This document shows positions 29,901-37,999 of a DNA stretch of 64,000 nucleotides, in pieces. How positions within the stretch are numbered: position 1 is the stretch's first letter; each line of letters opens with the position of its first letter. The notes beneath the pieces were generated by a model. That model saw only the letters and a program-made list of their open reading frames with translations, was not told the origin of the DNA and made no database searches. A program made the position numbers and the translations under genes. Source of the DNA: Aurantibacter_A sp965215845 (GTDB lineage: Bacteria; Bacteroidota; Bacteroidia; Flavobacteriales; Flavobacteriaceae); the NCBI GenBank assembly GCA_965215845.1, contig CBDCEL010000003.1, positions 682,001 through 746,000 of the forward strand, written 5' to 3'.

Positions 29901-30935
29901 GGAATTGTTAACAGGAGATGCAGGATTATTGTAGTATGGGGCACCAGGCCCATAATTTATTTGATATGCGTCGTTATCAACCCCTGAAAAATAGGGCCAG
30001 CCATAGTTTCCTGCCTGTTTTGTCAAGTTAATTTCATCAAGTCCTTCAGGTCCAAGAACACTAGGAGCGTTCGCATCAGGACCCACCTCGCCCCAAAACA
30101 CCCAATCCGTGTTATCTTTATCGATAAACATACGATATGGGTTTCGCGCACCCATAACGTATATTTCATCAAGCCCACCTACACCCCCAGGGAATAAATT
30201 TCCTGACGGAATCGTATACGTTCCATTGGGCAGCGGTGTAATTCGTAAAATCTTGCCCCTATAATCATTGGTATTGGAAGACGATTTTTCAGCACTATTA
30301 TCGGGATTTACTTCGTCGACGGCAGCATAGGAACCATGGTTCGTATTGTCTCCTGTTGAAATATATAGATTACCGAGCGAATCAAAGCCCATATCTCCTC
30401 CGGCGTGAAAGCTATTGGTACGTTGTACATTCCAGTCCAACATGATAACCTCGGAGCTAAGGTCGATTGAATCTCCGTTCATGCTGAATTGTGATACCCT
30501 ATTCTTAGATTGCCCAAGCACGGAGTAGTACACATAAATTTTATTGTTCGAGGAGAAATTTGGGTCAAAAGCCATTGCCAATAAGCCATCTTCAAATTGA
30601 TGAAATACAGGAATGGTTCCAGCAGACACCTTAGACTGTGTATCTGGCTTATATATAAATATCTCCCCGAACCGATCCAAAATAAAGATACGGCCATCAG
30701 GCGCGAATTCGATAGAGGTAGCATTCGTAAAATTGTCAGAAACTTCGACCAAGGCAAACTGGTCTGGCAGTTGGCCCCTAACACTGGCGGCGCAAAGAAC
30801 TAAAAAGGTAATCGATAAAATTGAGATGACTCTTCTGAAAGTGCCCCTTTTTAATCTTTTGTAACTCTTCAACAAAACAAAAAATGAAAGTAATATGTCA
30901 AACGCGGGAGAGGGACCGGTGTAATCTTTTTCCAT
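23985..30935 (-). CDS. Giant T9SS exoprotein, homologue of the 2458-residue protein
   Basis: 2316 residues. An N-terminal extension (1-33) precedes a signal peptide core (34-54, VISILSITFLVLCAASVRG), so the true start may be internal at a non-ATG codon. Then: glucose/sorbosone dehydrogenase propeller (55-475, candidate base H177 in FHAGGDM, vicinal GCC near 453), PKD (480-566), CBM6-like (672-807), Ig-like (808-905), malectin (906-1058), Ig-like (1068-1160), FG-GAP/VCBS (1190-1532), PKD-like (1542-1628), malectin (1633-1792), PKD-like (1797-1883), malectin (1888-2042), PKD-like (2046-2134), PKD (2142-2224) and T9SS type-A sorting domain (2229-2316). Module order matches its neighbour up to the FG-GAP region, so the pair arose by gene duplication followed by different tail expansion. 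Composition is ordinary throughout, unlike its neighbour. Confidence 0.92.
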   Translation of the reverse strand: MEKDYTGPSPAFDILLSFFVLLKSYKRLKRGTFRRVISILSITFLVLCAASVRGQLPDQFALVEVSDNFTNATSIEFAPDGRIFILDRFGEIFIYKPDTQSKVSAGTIPVFHQFEDGLLAMAFDPNFSSNNKIYVYYSVLGQSKNRVSQFSMNGDSIDLSSEVIMLDWNVQRTNSFHAGGDMGFDSLGNLYISTGDNTNHGSYAAVDEVNPDNSAEKSSSNTNDYRGKILRITPLPNGTYTIPSGNLFPGGVGGLDEIYVMGARNPYRMFIDKDNTDWVFWGEVGPDANAPSVLGPEGLDEINLTKQAGNYGWPYFSGVDNDAYQINYGPGAPYYNNPASPVNNSTWNTGATNLPAAEPAWMEFFHKSYLAGPRYYYDNNLTDDQRLPVEFDGLFFYYDFNTSKIWAAELDAQGNIVSTEQLAPSIFPESGQDGYLDMAIGPDGHMYIMSYGVGCCNNGDGTGKLLRVDYTGITTNTPPVVFLDADPVDGSLPLTVNFSSAGTYDPNGDSPLSYAWDFEYDGNTFNQDSSLENPSYTYTVAGTYTARLMVDDGNGGVGIKEVTIYAGNNRATYTFNSPLDGGLMGWGDDISIDLEVVDVQDGSTSGGGIDCNDVNVVPALGHLNHFHDLATLSGCPQNFTLAYEGHDIDGEMDIFYVFNTNYTDTGGLISFGQIQIHPKRKEAEYFDQQSGVTVISNTDPLEGGSEAISVDDGAYIVFEGRNLVNITDVKYKIAASTTGGAIELRVGSPTGTILATTPVPSTGGPNNWQSVQSSFTDPGGKNDLYFVFTGSGSDIFDLNYVEFLGQGVSVDNSPPLVNEAVAESSTLVRVEFSEYVDPITAQQSTNYVIDNGITVSNAVLQSDGRTVVLTSSAMAFGTSYNLTVSNVENVSGIAVVTDTYPISVVGSTRINAGGPDLVVGGQQFSADQYFSGGSTYSDNIPIDGTNDDELYQTERFTSGANLSYEIPVPTNGEYDIRLHFAEIYHGVGGQPGGTGLRVFDVSIEGAEVMTDFDISAEVAPATALIKQFDNVSVTDGFASISLDEITGDPKISGIEILPPGTFTGGNDPDITIVSPENGWQVNQPFDVVFNVQNWTILEGDTHIHYYIDDVMVGPYYSHDPITIDALSIGGHTIKVELFYADHTPTGIFDEVLVSVTDQPVCNETSFPDQWTVHQLEANPYTAVYTFAKDDLDGDGLKDIVTGGWWYKNPGTASGNWQKNTIGGTFGNVVHVYDFDGDGDMDLLGTALGIAPDEEYESAQLLWAQNNGLGSFTVFTNIPAGNTNYSEPFLAGLAGGDFGSGYQMAINWNGAETTGSPVQMLTPSSPDPTTGTWSLVDISPDSAGEDIQAGDIDDDGDLDLFQGPNWLRNNGGGNWETFSTGITYVTTPDRAQLADFDRDGDLDAVVGQLGLPNTAGRFDLDWFAAPADPTQPWVRNSLATDIAGSLSLFAADIDFDGDKDIVVGEWLGSNRLIVFENDLCDSGSFITQVIDDGALNLEHHDGARVVDIDNDGDLDVVSNGWLGDMVPRIYENGTPPPVSNDPIVDAGQDQTIVLPTDTAMLSGSATDPDGGSITAYLWTQISGPNIATLSGETTTNLTASGLVLGDYVFRLTATDDENDTGFDEVMVTVSDEFPAIRINSGGPTYVFNGIDWSEDQYFAGGGTTNNPIAIANTTNDQLYQTERYHTSGTLVYEIPVTDGDYDVNLHFAEIFYGVPGAGSGGGEGSRVFNIDVENGQEQVANYDIIAAAGGSATAIIESFTDVMVNDGALTITLTSVVEFPKISGIEVFVSGGNSNMPIADAGEDRTITLPNNSLILDGSGSDPDGGTITTYQWTQVSGPSMATLNGMDTDDLEISDLVEGVYVFELTVTDDDNDTGSDQAMVTVLGEPQALRINSGGPALTFNGEDWEADQHFVGGTPFENVIDIANTENDELYQTERFHATGNLTYEIPVTNGNHNVNLHFAEIFFGVPGAGSGGGAGSRVFNIDIENGQQTVDNYDIFVAAGGSATAIVESFTGIAVSDGNLTIVLSPVTDNPKISGIEVLETRPPNVDAGTDQTVELPTNSTTLTGTADDPDGGDLTYLWTQESGPSMATLTGDTTLDLTVSDLVAGEYVFRLTVTDDENETAFDEVSVIVQPEGGDMPPVAVAEANPLTGIAPLEVTFTGSNSTDDVGVVSYAWDFGDGMTSTEADPVHIYETAGVYMVTLTVEDMAGQTNTASLSITVTNVAGKMEVILTENPAQGGMAKISVINAPADTMVLNIYLHDVGGRYIAGYNAADVLSVDGTYDIPVSMLRDGIYFVGVGMNQGKPRLIKLVVDN

Positions 30936-31004
30936 AATTCAGTGTATGTTTATAGCAATTTTTATCATTTGTCCTAAGCAATGTTAGGTCGGGGCAACAA
31001 CCCG

Positions 31005-31035
31005 CAAAGATAACCTAATAACAACTTATAGCAGA
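31005..31035 (-). promoter_or_regulatory. Candidate Bacteroidota-type promoter of the 2316-residue gene
   Basis: On the minus strand TATCTTTG (31012 to 31005) matches the -7 consensus TAnnTTTG exactly, and 19 bases upstream lies TCTG, one mismatch from the -33 TTTG/TTG element. The expected transcription start is about 60 bases before the ATG at 30935. The whole 338-base gap between this gene and wzc (30936-31273) holds nothing else I can identify. Confidence 0.45.
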
Positions 31036-31273
31036 AATACCCTACTGTTTTTCGTTCAAAAACTTTGGTTTCTCGGTTAAGTGCTTTTTTCAATAATAAC
31101 AACGGTTTTCGCCATTATTTCGTATTTTGAAAACTACTTTAAGCGAATCATGAGGCATTATTCTGTCGGGGTCAAAAGACAATAATGAATGTGAATGTCT
31201 TGATATCACATCAATATCGGGGGAAGCTAGTTTAGAATCTATTTCTAGGGTTAACGATCAGGGTGTTTCCTAT

Positions 31274-33649
31274 TCAGAATTTCCACCATTTTTTGGTGGT
31301 TTTCCCATATCCATATCCATATTTGCCACCATAGCCCAAATTGGAATCTTTGACGTCGTTAACTACAAATGCCAAGCCTTTAAGCTTTCCTTCCTCCTTA
31401 AGTTTTATGGGAAATTCAACCACTCGACTTTCTGTGAAACCTGCCCGTGTAACATACAATAGATGGTCGGCGTACTTACTAATCAGTAACGTATCGGTCA
31501 CGACCATCAGCGGGGCTGTATCAACTATTACGTAATCGTAATTCTCGGAGACCTCTGAAAATAAGTCCTTTAACCTATCACTCATGAGCAATTCAGAAGG
31601 GTTAGGTGGAATCTTGCCAGAATATATTACGTCTATAGTATTTGTGTGTACAAGCATTGGGTTAATGATATCTCTTGAGGTGAGATTTTCGTCATACAAG
31701 TACTCAGTGAGACCTGCATCTTTATTTCTTGTTGGTTTTTTCCCCAATTTATCGACATCTTTACTAGTGAAAAATGTGTAGAGCTTAGGGTTTCTAATAT
31801 CTGCCCCAATAAGTAGGACTTTCTTATTTGTATTGGCAAAAATCATTGCCAAATTAGATGACAGAAATGTTTTGCCTTCACCTGAAATACTGGATGTTAT
31901 GAAGATTAGGTTATTTTTTCCACTAGTTCTTGAGTTTATCAAATAATCTAGGTTTGTTCTAAGAATCCTTAAAGATTCACCTAGAACCGAACGATCCTCT
32001 TTTCGAACAAGAATCTCATCCTTCTTTGATAATCTGGGTAATTCTGCCAATACGGGCACATCATTAATCAACTTCTCCAATCCGTTTTTACTATGAATTT
32101 TATTGTCCAATAGATCGTTTGCATAAATCACCGAAAATGGTAACAATAGCCCTAAAATAAGGGACGCGAGGTAAACTATCGATCTTTTAGGCGAAACCGG
32201 TAGTCTACTCTGAAGATAAGCATCATCGATAATCTTTGACTTTGCAGGACTCGAAGCCGCGGCAATTTGTGCTTCTTCGCGCTTTTGAAGTAGGTAGAGG
32301 TATAGATTTTCCGTGGTGCCTTGTTGTCGCTGTATGTTGGTCAATTCTCTTTGATTTTCCGGCGCTCGGTAAATAGTTCCTTGTATTCGGGCCATTTGAT
32401 TTCGTAATGCACTAACGCTCATGCCTACATTTCTTTCCATAGAGGAAAGACTTGATTCCATCGTCGATTTCAGCTGGTCCAGTTGTTCATTTAGGTTTAC
32501 CACAATGGGGTTGCGTTCATCGGCGCTTTTCAATAGTCTATTCCTTTCGGCAACAAGTTCGTTGTATTTTGCCTGAGTCGCTGTAAAGGCGCCACTGCCG
32601 ACGTCTACGACCGGCATCGTTTCATAGCCATCTTCTCCGGCAACATATTGTTTAAGTCCGCTAACTTGTTGGAGCTGTATTTCTGCATTTTCCAATTGCT
32701 GTCTACTAGCGGAACTCACTTGAACTGCTGCTCCTACCTCAAGCCCGCTACCGGTCATTCCCTTTTCGGTCAACAATTCTTGCGCATCTTGGTCCACCTC
32801 GGTCAAACTAGCCGAGATACTCGTGATTCTATCGTTTATAAACTTTTCCGTTTTATCTGCAACAGCCTTTTTGTCCTCGATTGCATTTTCATTGTAGTTC
32901 AAAACCAAATTGTCGATTATATCGATGGCCTTTTGGGGAACAGCATCTTTGAGGGTCACATTGATAATGTTGGAATATTCATCAGCGATTCCAACGTTGA
33001 TTTTTTTTTGATAATTTTCGGCCACCCTGAAAATAGGACTGACTGAAACCTTTAACTTCCTGCCCTTGAACTTTTTAAAATAAGGGTTGTTGGGGGTAAT
33101 AACAATATCGCCTATTTCCGAGGGTATGTTTTTGCCAAAGGAATACATTTTGACCGGACTGTCCCTTTCCAGGCTATATCCAAAATTGTTATTGGAATTT
33201 AGCTCTATGAAAAAGGTAAAATCCGAATTGTCTATAATTGAATCCCTCTCGATAAAATTAATCTTAAAGGGACGGCCATTATATAATTCAGTGTCTTTGA
33301 CATTACCCAAGGACATAATTTTGAGATTTAAATCAAGACTCTTTACCACTTCAATGAAGTTCGACCTGGAATTAAAAATCTCAATCTCATCTTCCACTTT
33401 ATTCGTACCGCCTCCTATCAAGTTCAAATCTTGAAAAGCCGAAAGTTCAGATGAGGAATTCTTATCTTCTAAAATCTGTATTTTTGCCTTAGCCGCATAT
33501 TCGGGAGTGGTATAACGAATATATAGTGAAGCAACTACCACAGCAAACAAAATGGATAGTATGAACCATTTCCAATGCTTGGTGTAGGTAGTTAGAATTT
33601 CTTTTAAATCAACCTTATTTTTTGAAAAATCTTTGGAGACCGTGGCCAT
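31274..33649 (-). CDS. wzc: Wzc-type polysaccharide co-polymerase / tyrosine autokinase
   Basis: 791 residues. Wzz-like N-terminus with a transmembrane segment (about 33-52), a periplasmic coiled-coil region, the GNVR-type segment (PENQRELTNIQRQQGTTENL), a second transmembrane segment (IVYLASLILGLLLPFSVIYA), then a cytoplasmic BY-kinase: Walker A SSISGEGKTF, Walker A' LIGADIRNP, Walker B YVIVDTAP. The tail is tyrosine rich (YGGKYGYGYGK), the autophosphorylation cluster expected to be cleared by the CpsB-type phosphatase at 15542. Role: control of chain length and export of capsule or exopolysaccharide with Wza. It starts 42 bases after the wza stop. Confidence 0.95.
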   Translation of the reverse strand: MATVSKDFSKNKVDLKEILTTYTKHWKWFILSILFAVVVASLYIRYTTPEYAAKAKIQILEDKNSSSELSAFQDLNLIGGGTNKVEDEIEIFNSRSNFIEVVKSLDLNLKIMSLGNVKDTELYNGRPFKINFIERDSIIDNSDFTFFIELNSNNNFGYSLERDSPVKMYSFGKNIPSEIGDIVITPNNPYFKKFKGRKLKVSVSPIFRVAENYQKKINVGIADEYSNIINVTLKDAVPQKAIDIIDNLVLNYNENAIEDKKAVADKTEKFINDRITSISASLTEVDQDAQELLTEKGMTGSGLEVGAAVQVSSASRQQLENAEIQLQQVSGLKQYVAGEDGYETMPVVDVGSGAFTATQAKYNELVAERNRLLKSADERNPIVVNLNEQLDQLKSTMESSLSSMERNVGMSVSALRNQMARIQGTIYRAPENQRELTNIQRQQGTTENLYLYLLQKREEAQIAAASSPAKSKIIDDAYLQSRLPVSPKRSIVYLASLILGLLLPFSVIYANDLLDNKIHSKNGLEKLINDVPVLAELPRLSKKDEILVRKEDRSVLGESLRILRTNLDYLINSRTSGKNNLIFITSSISGEGKTFLSSNLAMIFANTNKKVLLIGADIRNPKLYTFFTSKDVDKLGKKPTRNKDAGLTEYLYDENLTSRDIINPMLVHTNTIDVIYSGKIPPNPSELLMSDRLKDLFSEVSENYDYVIVDTAPLMVVTDTLLISKYADHLLYVTRAGFTESRVVEFPIKLKEEGKLKGLAFVVNDVKDSNLGYGGKYGYGYGKTTKKWWKF

Positions 33650-33691
33650 TGCGATGTAATCAGTTAATATACCGGTTAGGAAACAAGGAGT

Positions 33692-34471
33692 TTAATTGGT
33701 TCGAGTAATCAGCAAAACTGTCGAGGTGATCAAAAGGGAAGCAATGGAAACCCATATCGACACCCTACTATCAAAGGCAGATGCGTTTACTGCCGACTCA
33801 TTGGGTTCAACGTAAACCACATCGTTTTGAGTCAGATAGTAAACAGGGGAATTAAGAGCCTCTTTTTTGGTAAGATCGATCCTTGTATAAACTTTGGTTC
33901 CATTAAAATCTCGAATCACCATCACATTCTCCCTGATACCCTTAATTGTCAAATCGTTGGCCAGCCCTATTGCCTCTAAGACCGTTATCTGCTCACCGTT
34001 TACCGGATATGTTCCAGGCCTCCTAACCTCTCCCAGAACCGTTACTGAAAAATTCTTAAGGCGGATATTGACGATGGGGTCCTTTAAATATGGACTCAGC
34101 TTATCTTTCAAAAGATTCTTTGCCTCCTCAGGCGACAATCCAACCAACTTAACCGCGCCCAAGACCGGAAAATCGATCTCCCCATTTTTATCGACTATAT
34201 AGTCCAATTGCTCTGCTCTCAACCCGCCATCTTCTGAAGCTTTTATCAGATTAAAAGGTATACTTGCCTGGGGGTCAAGTGTTGAGACGTGGATACTAAG
34301 CACATCGTCTATCTTGAATTTATTGGTATGCGAATTATCACTAACGATGGTTTCATAATCACCCGCATTTTGAAAATACACGACGTCCTTTTTCGAAGCA
34401 CATGATTCTAGAATAAAAGTCGAAATTATGCAGATAAGGAAAAATGCAATAGGAGATTTTACTTTGAACAT
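33692..34471 (-). CDS. wza: Wza-type polysaccharide export lipoprotein (SLBB)
   Basis: 259 residues. Lipoprotein signal with cysteine in LESCASKKDVVYFQ; a Poly_export domain (YKIDDVLSIHV-like KFKIDDVLSIHVSTLDPQA); an SLBB domain (VTVLGEVRRPGTYPVNGEQI); and a C-terminal hydrophobic segment (IWVSIASLLITSTVLLI). This single C-terminal helix is the Bacteroidota variant of the outer-membrane polysaccharide pore. Between the CapD-type gene (47-base gap) and wzc (42-base gap), all reading leftwards. Confidence 0.94.
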   Translation of the reverse strand: MFKVKSPIAFFLICIISTFILESCASKKDVVYFQNAGDYETIVSDNSHTNKFKIDDVLSIHVSTLDPQASIPFNLIKASEDGGLRAEQLDYIVDKNGEIDFPVLGAVKLVGLSPEEAKNLLKDKLSPYLKDPIVNIRLKNFSVTVLGEVRRPGTYPVNGEQITVLEAIGLANDLTIKGIRENVMVIRDFNGTKVYTRIDLTKKEALNSPVYYLTQNDVVYVEPNESAVNASAFDSRVSIWVSIASLLITSTVLLITRTN

Positions 34472-34518
34472 CTTAAATGAATTATGAATTAATTATGGTG
34501 CAAGATTAGTAAAAATAT

Positions 34519-36456
34519 TTAGGATTGCACCACCTTGAGTGTAGGTTTATCGCCACCTTCTTTTTTTAGTTCTTCGTCTAAATCACATAATTCAGAATTG
34601 TTCGAAACGTATTCTGGGACTATATTTTTCATCAATTTCACCGTATTTCCACTAAAAAACATGTTGGTTATGCACAGTTCATCAATTTTGGACCTAACAT
34701 CCGCATAGTCCAAGTCTCGAACCTTGCTTATCTTGATTTTTTTATGATATGTGGGAAGTGTATTTTCTCCATTCGCCAATAATTCCTCATACAATTTCTC
34801 TCCAGGGCGCAGACCGGTAATCTTTATGTCAATATCTTCAGGGTAATTCAGCCCTGAAAGCTTGATCATATTTTTCGCCAAATCGAATATTTTGACCGAC
34901 TCGCCCATGTCGAAAATAAATATTTCACCCCCATCTCCCATGGCACCAGCTTCTAAAACCAATTGGGATGCCTCTGGTATGGTCATGAAATAACGCGTGA
35001 CATCTTTATGGGTTAAAGTCAATGGACCGCCTTTTTCTATTTGCTTTCTAAATAATGGAATTACAGAACCATTAGAACCCAGTACATTACCAAAACGTGT
35101 TGTTATGAACTTTGTCTTTTTTTCTTGTTCCATACAACTAATATACATTTCGGCGATTCTTTTACTGGCTCCCATGACGTTAGTCGGATTCACAGCCTTA
35201 TCGGTAGAGATAAAAACAAATTTTTCGACCTTATGGTTCATAGAAAGATCAGCTATCGTTTTAGTTCCCGCAATGTTAATCTTAATGGCCTCATATGAAT
35301 TGTACTCCATCAGGGGAACATGTTTATAGGCCGCCGCGTGAAAGACAATATGTGGCTTGTACTCTTGAAAAATATTATTCATGCGGTTTTTATCCCTAAT
35401 GTCACCAACAATTGGAATAAAATTGTGAAATCCGTTTTGTTTTAAATCTTGTTGTAGGTCATATAAAGCTGATTCGGCCTGATCGATAATAACCAAGGAC
35501 TTATAGCCGTAACTGCAGATTTGTCTAACGATTTCACTACCTATTGAACCGGCACCTCCTGTGACCAGAATTACCTTATCTTTAAGTTCCTTGTCGATTT
35601 TTTGATTCTTGATGCTGATAGGTGCTCGATCTAACAAGTCTTCAATCTGAACCTGCTTTATCTGAGATGCGCGAAGTTCTCCATTTATCCAGTCCTCGAC
35701 CGGTGGGACAATTTTTACCTGCACAGGATATTCTACAAGGCCTTCGACCAAATTCCTGAGTTTTTTCGGTTCAATATTTTGAATTGAGAAAATAACTTCT
35801 GAAATATCCTTTTTCAAAAGAAATTCCTCGGTCAACACGTTCTTGTGAAAAACGTTTACCCCATTTATTTGCTTACCTACTTTTTGATTGTCATTATCAA
35901 TATATCCAACAACCCTCGACCTGCTTTTTGAGTGATTGGTTAAAGCATTGTGCGTTAATATTCCAGATTCTCCAGCACCGTAGATAAGAACATTCTTATT
36001 GACCTTCATGTCTTTTACCAAATAGGTATTATATAAAGCCTTAAAAACATATCTCGAGGCGGTAAGGCCGATAAAACTTAGAAGACTATGAATAATCACG
36101 ATGCCACGAGGAACTGTGAAATTCTCAAAAACACCCAATTCGGTGTTCACCAACACCATAATGATCATTAAAATACTACATGTGCAAACCGCATTAAATA
36201 AATTATAAACATCTCGCACGCCCGTGTGGCGCACTACGCCTTTATAAGAGCCTACAATCAAAAAGGAAATCAAAGCGACCAAAGCCACAAAGGGCAATTG
36301 CGTATAGAGCATGTCCACATCGAAATCCAAGGAAAGGTTGAACCGGATTATATAGGCCAAAAAGAAGCTTATACTTACCGTTAAGACATCAATAAGCAAC
36401 ACCAACCACTTTGAGGCATAACGGTTGGTATTCGATGAAAGGTAATTTTGAATCAT
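34519..36456 (-). CDS. FlaA1/CapD-type nucleotide-sugar 4,6-dehydratase, membrane-bound
   Basis: 645 residues from the ATG at 36456, chosen because it overlaps the upstream stop as ATGA (36453-36456); a longer frame to 36534 would lie inside the aminotransferase gene. Four transmembrane segments (about 16-38, 55-72, 90-104, 117-136), a first Rossmann-like domain (YGAGESG, 159-165) and a second SDR domain (VTGGAGSIGSE, 298-308) with STDK at 417-420 and MGASK at 428-432, where methionine replaces the usual tyrosine, as in UDP-GlcNAc 4,6-dehydratases. Together with the adjacent aminotransferase it should make a UDP-4-amino-4,6-dideoxy sugar, such as a bacillosamine precursor. This donor is inferred from family knowledge. 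Confidence 0.93.
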   Translation of the reverse strand: MIQNYLSSNTNRYASKWLVLLIDVLTVSISFFLAYIIRFNLSLDFDVDMLYTQLPFVALVALISFLIVGSYKGVVRHTGVRDVYNLFNAVCTCSILMIIMVLVNTELGVFENFTVPRGIVIIHSLLSFIGLTASRYVFKALYNTYLVKDMKVNKNVLIYGAGESGILTHNALTNHSKSRSRVVGYIDNDNQKVGKQINGVNVFHKNVLTEEFLLKKDISEVIFSIQNIEPKKLRNLVEGLVEYPVQVKIVPPVEDWINGELRASQIKQVQIEDLLDRAPISIKNQKIDKELKDKVILVTGGAGSIGSEIVRQICSYGYKSLVIIDQAESALYDLQQDLKQNGFHNFIPIVGDIRDKNRMNNIFQEYKPHIVFHAAAYKHVPLMEYNSYEAIKINIAGTKTIADLSMNHKVEKFVFISTDKAVNPTNVMGASKRIAEMYISCMEQEKKTKFITTRFGNVLGSNGSVIPLFRKQIEKGGPLTLTHKDVTRYFMTIPEASQLVLEAGAMGDGGEIFIFDMGESVKIFDLAKNMIKLSGLNYPEDIDIKITGLRPGEKLYEELLANGENTLPTYHKKIKISKVRDLDYADVRSKIDELCITNMFFSGNTVKLMKNIVPEYVSNNSELCDLDEELKKEGGDKPTLKVVQS

Positions 36457-37589
36457 GGGGTCAGTGTATTTAAGATCATAGCAACAATTCTTTCCAAATC
36501 TTCTTCGCTGAGATTTGAACCACTTGGCAAACATAGTCCTCGCTCAAACAGATCTTGTGAAGTTCCATCAATATAATTCTTATACGTTTCAAAAACAGGT
36601 TGCAGATGCATTGGTTTCCATAAAGGTCGTGATTCAATATCATCTTTAAGTAATGAAATCCTTATTTTTTCCCGAATTTCGAAAGAGGGTGTCAATATGC
36701 AGGTCAACCATCGGTTGGAGTAAAATCCACTCGGCTCATCCAAAAACTCGATTTCATCCAAATGACCTAGGCATCTTTTGTAATATTGATAATTCGATCT
36801 ACGCGCTTCGATTCTATCGTTCAAGACTTCCATCTGCCCTCTTCCAATGCCTGCCAAAACATTGCTCATTCGATAATTGTAACCTATATGTGAATGTTGA
36901 TAATGAGGAGCATCATCCCTTGCTTGTGTGGCTAAGAAAATGGCTTTGTTTTTAAAATCTATGTTACTTGTTGTCAGTGCGCCGCCACCAGAGGTCGTGA
37001 TTATTTTATTTCCGTTGAACGAAAATATTCCAATATCACCAAAAGTACCGCACTTTATATTTTCATAAGAGCTTCCCAAAGCTTCGGCACTGTCCTCCAC
37101 CACAGGTATATCATATCGTCGGGAAATTGCCCTAACCTCTTTGGTCTTATATGGCATTCCATAAAGATGCACCGCGACAATTGCCTTTGGTCTTTTACCA
37201 TTGGCAATTGAATCGGTAATGGCCTTCTCGAGCAGTTCTGGCGAAATGTTCCATGTGTCACTTTCGCTATCTACGAAGACAGGCTCAGCACCTAGATACA
37301 AAATCGGATTTGCCGAAGCTGAAAAGGTAAAGCTCTGACAGATAACAACGTCACCTTTTGAAACGTCAAGAAGTTCAAGCGCAATGTGTATCGCCCCGGT
37401 ACCCGAACTTAGCGCCGCAACATGTCGTTCTTGTCCAACATACGTTTCTAAAGACTTTTCAAAAAGATCAACATTCGGACCCAATGGAGCTACCCAATTG
37501 GTATCGAAGGCCTCTTTAACATAGGTACGTTCCTTTTCTCCCATGTGAGGTGACGAAAGCCATATTTTAGTCTTGGTCATCAAAGTCAT
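36453..37589 (-). CDS. DegT/DnrJ/EryC1/StrS-type PLP aminotransferase (PglE-like)
   Basis: 378 residues. PLP-dependent sugar aminotransferase: VCQSFTFSASANPILYLGAEP, the EDSAEALGS region and the SFNGNKIITTSGGG segment with the Schiff-base lysine. It transfers an amino group to the 4-keto product of the CapD-type dehydratase. The first ATG at 37589 is possible, but a second in-frame ATG three codons on (37580) fits the family start equally. First gene of the leftward capsule operon (aminotransferase, dehydratase, wza, wzc). Confidence 0.93.
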   Translation of the reverse strand: MTLMTKTKIWLSSPHMGEKERTYVKEAFDTNWVAPLGPNVDLFEKSLETYVGQERHVAALSSGTGAIHIALELLDVSKGDVVICQSFTFSASANPILYLGAEPVFVDSESDTWNISPELLEKAITDSIANGKRPKAIVAVHLYGMPYKTKEVRAISRRYDIPVVEDSAEALGSSYENIKCGTFGDIGIFSFNGNKIITTSGGGALTTSNIDFKNKAIFLATQARDDAPHYQHSHIGYNYRMSNVLAGIGRGQMEVLNDRIEARRSNYQYYKRCLGHLDEIEFLDEPSGFYSNRWLTCILTPSFEIREKIRISLLKDDIESRPLWKPMHLQPVFETYKNYIDGTSQDLFERGLCLPSGSNLSEEDLERIVAMILNTLTP

Positions 37590-37999
37590 ACAAATCTAGA
37601 GAATAATTCAACATCACTTAGCCAACAGTATATCCCTTCAGGGTATATTCTTTTAACAAGGTGAACGTTCAAAAATCGTTTTTAGCATGTCTCACTTTAG
37701 TTCAAACTCCACCGACCATCAAAATTAAACATAATCGCCCTTTTAAGTTTAGAGGTTCCTAGGTTATTCGTTAAAGAGCAACCATTACAAGACCACCAGC
37801 AGAATATTCTGACACACATCCCTGTTGAATTGTATATAATCAGTATTCAAAAATGGAACGTCACCGATGTTGATGCGTCGTTCAACTCCTTTTTTGCTTC
37901 ATTGGACACAATACCGTATAAATGAATTCGTTTGACAACAATATAACAGTGTTTATAAAATTATTTCCAATCTTTGCATGCCTTTAAAATCAAATCTGA
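37590..37999. other. 410-base divergent intergenic region
   Basis: It separates the leftward capsule operon from the rightward uronic acid/sulfation genes. No gene or stable hairpin is seen. TTGACA-N16-TATAAA at 37932-37959, 40 bases before the dehydrogenase ATG, looks like a promoter for the rightward genes. TAGATTTG on the minus strand at 37598-37591 matches a -7 box but lies immediately beside the first ATG of the aminotransferase gene, so its use is doubtful. Confidence 0.6.
37932..37959 (+). promoter_or_regulatory. Candidate promoter of the ugd-led operon
   Basis: TTGACA at 37932-37937 and TATAAA at 37954-37959 with a 16-base spacer. Read as a Bacteroidota promoter, TTG plus 19 bases leads to TATAAAAT, which keeps TA but not TTTG of the -7 consensus. 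Distance to the ATG at 38000 is 40 bases. Confidence 0.35.

Noticed and set aside
31200..31225. GATAT-N7-ATATC inverted repeat upstream of the giant gene.
   Set aside because: Only five paired A+T-rich bases, without T run or second copy.
34519..36534. Longer 671-residue version of the CapD-type dehydratase.
   Set aside because: The extra 26 residues lie inside the aminotransferase gene and are basic and unconserved; the ATGA overlap at 36453-36456 marks the likely start.
37591..37598. TAGATTTG on the minus strand, an exact TAnnTTTG -7 box upstream of the aminotransferase gene.
   Set aside because: It lies 1 base from the first ATG and no -33 element sits 19-21 bases upstream, so use as a promoter would give an almost leaderless message.
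37640..37665. CCCTTCAGGG flanked by TATAT runs, looking like a dyad.
   Set aside because: Only four G-C-rich pairs close; the flanking TATA runs are direct rather than inverted matches.
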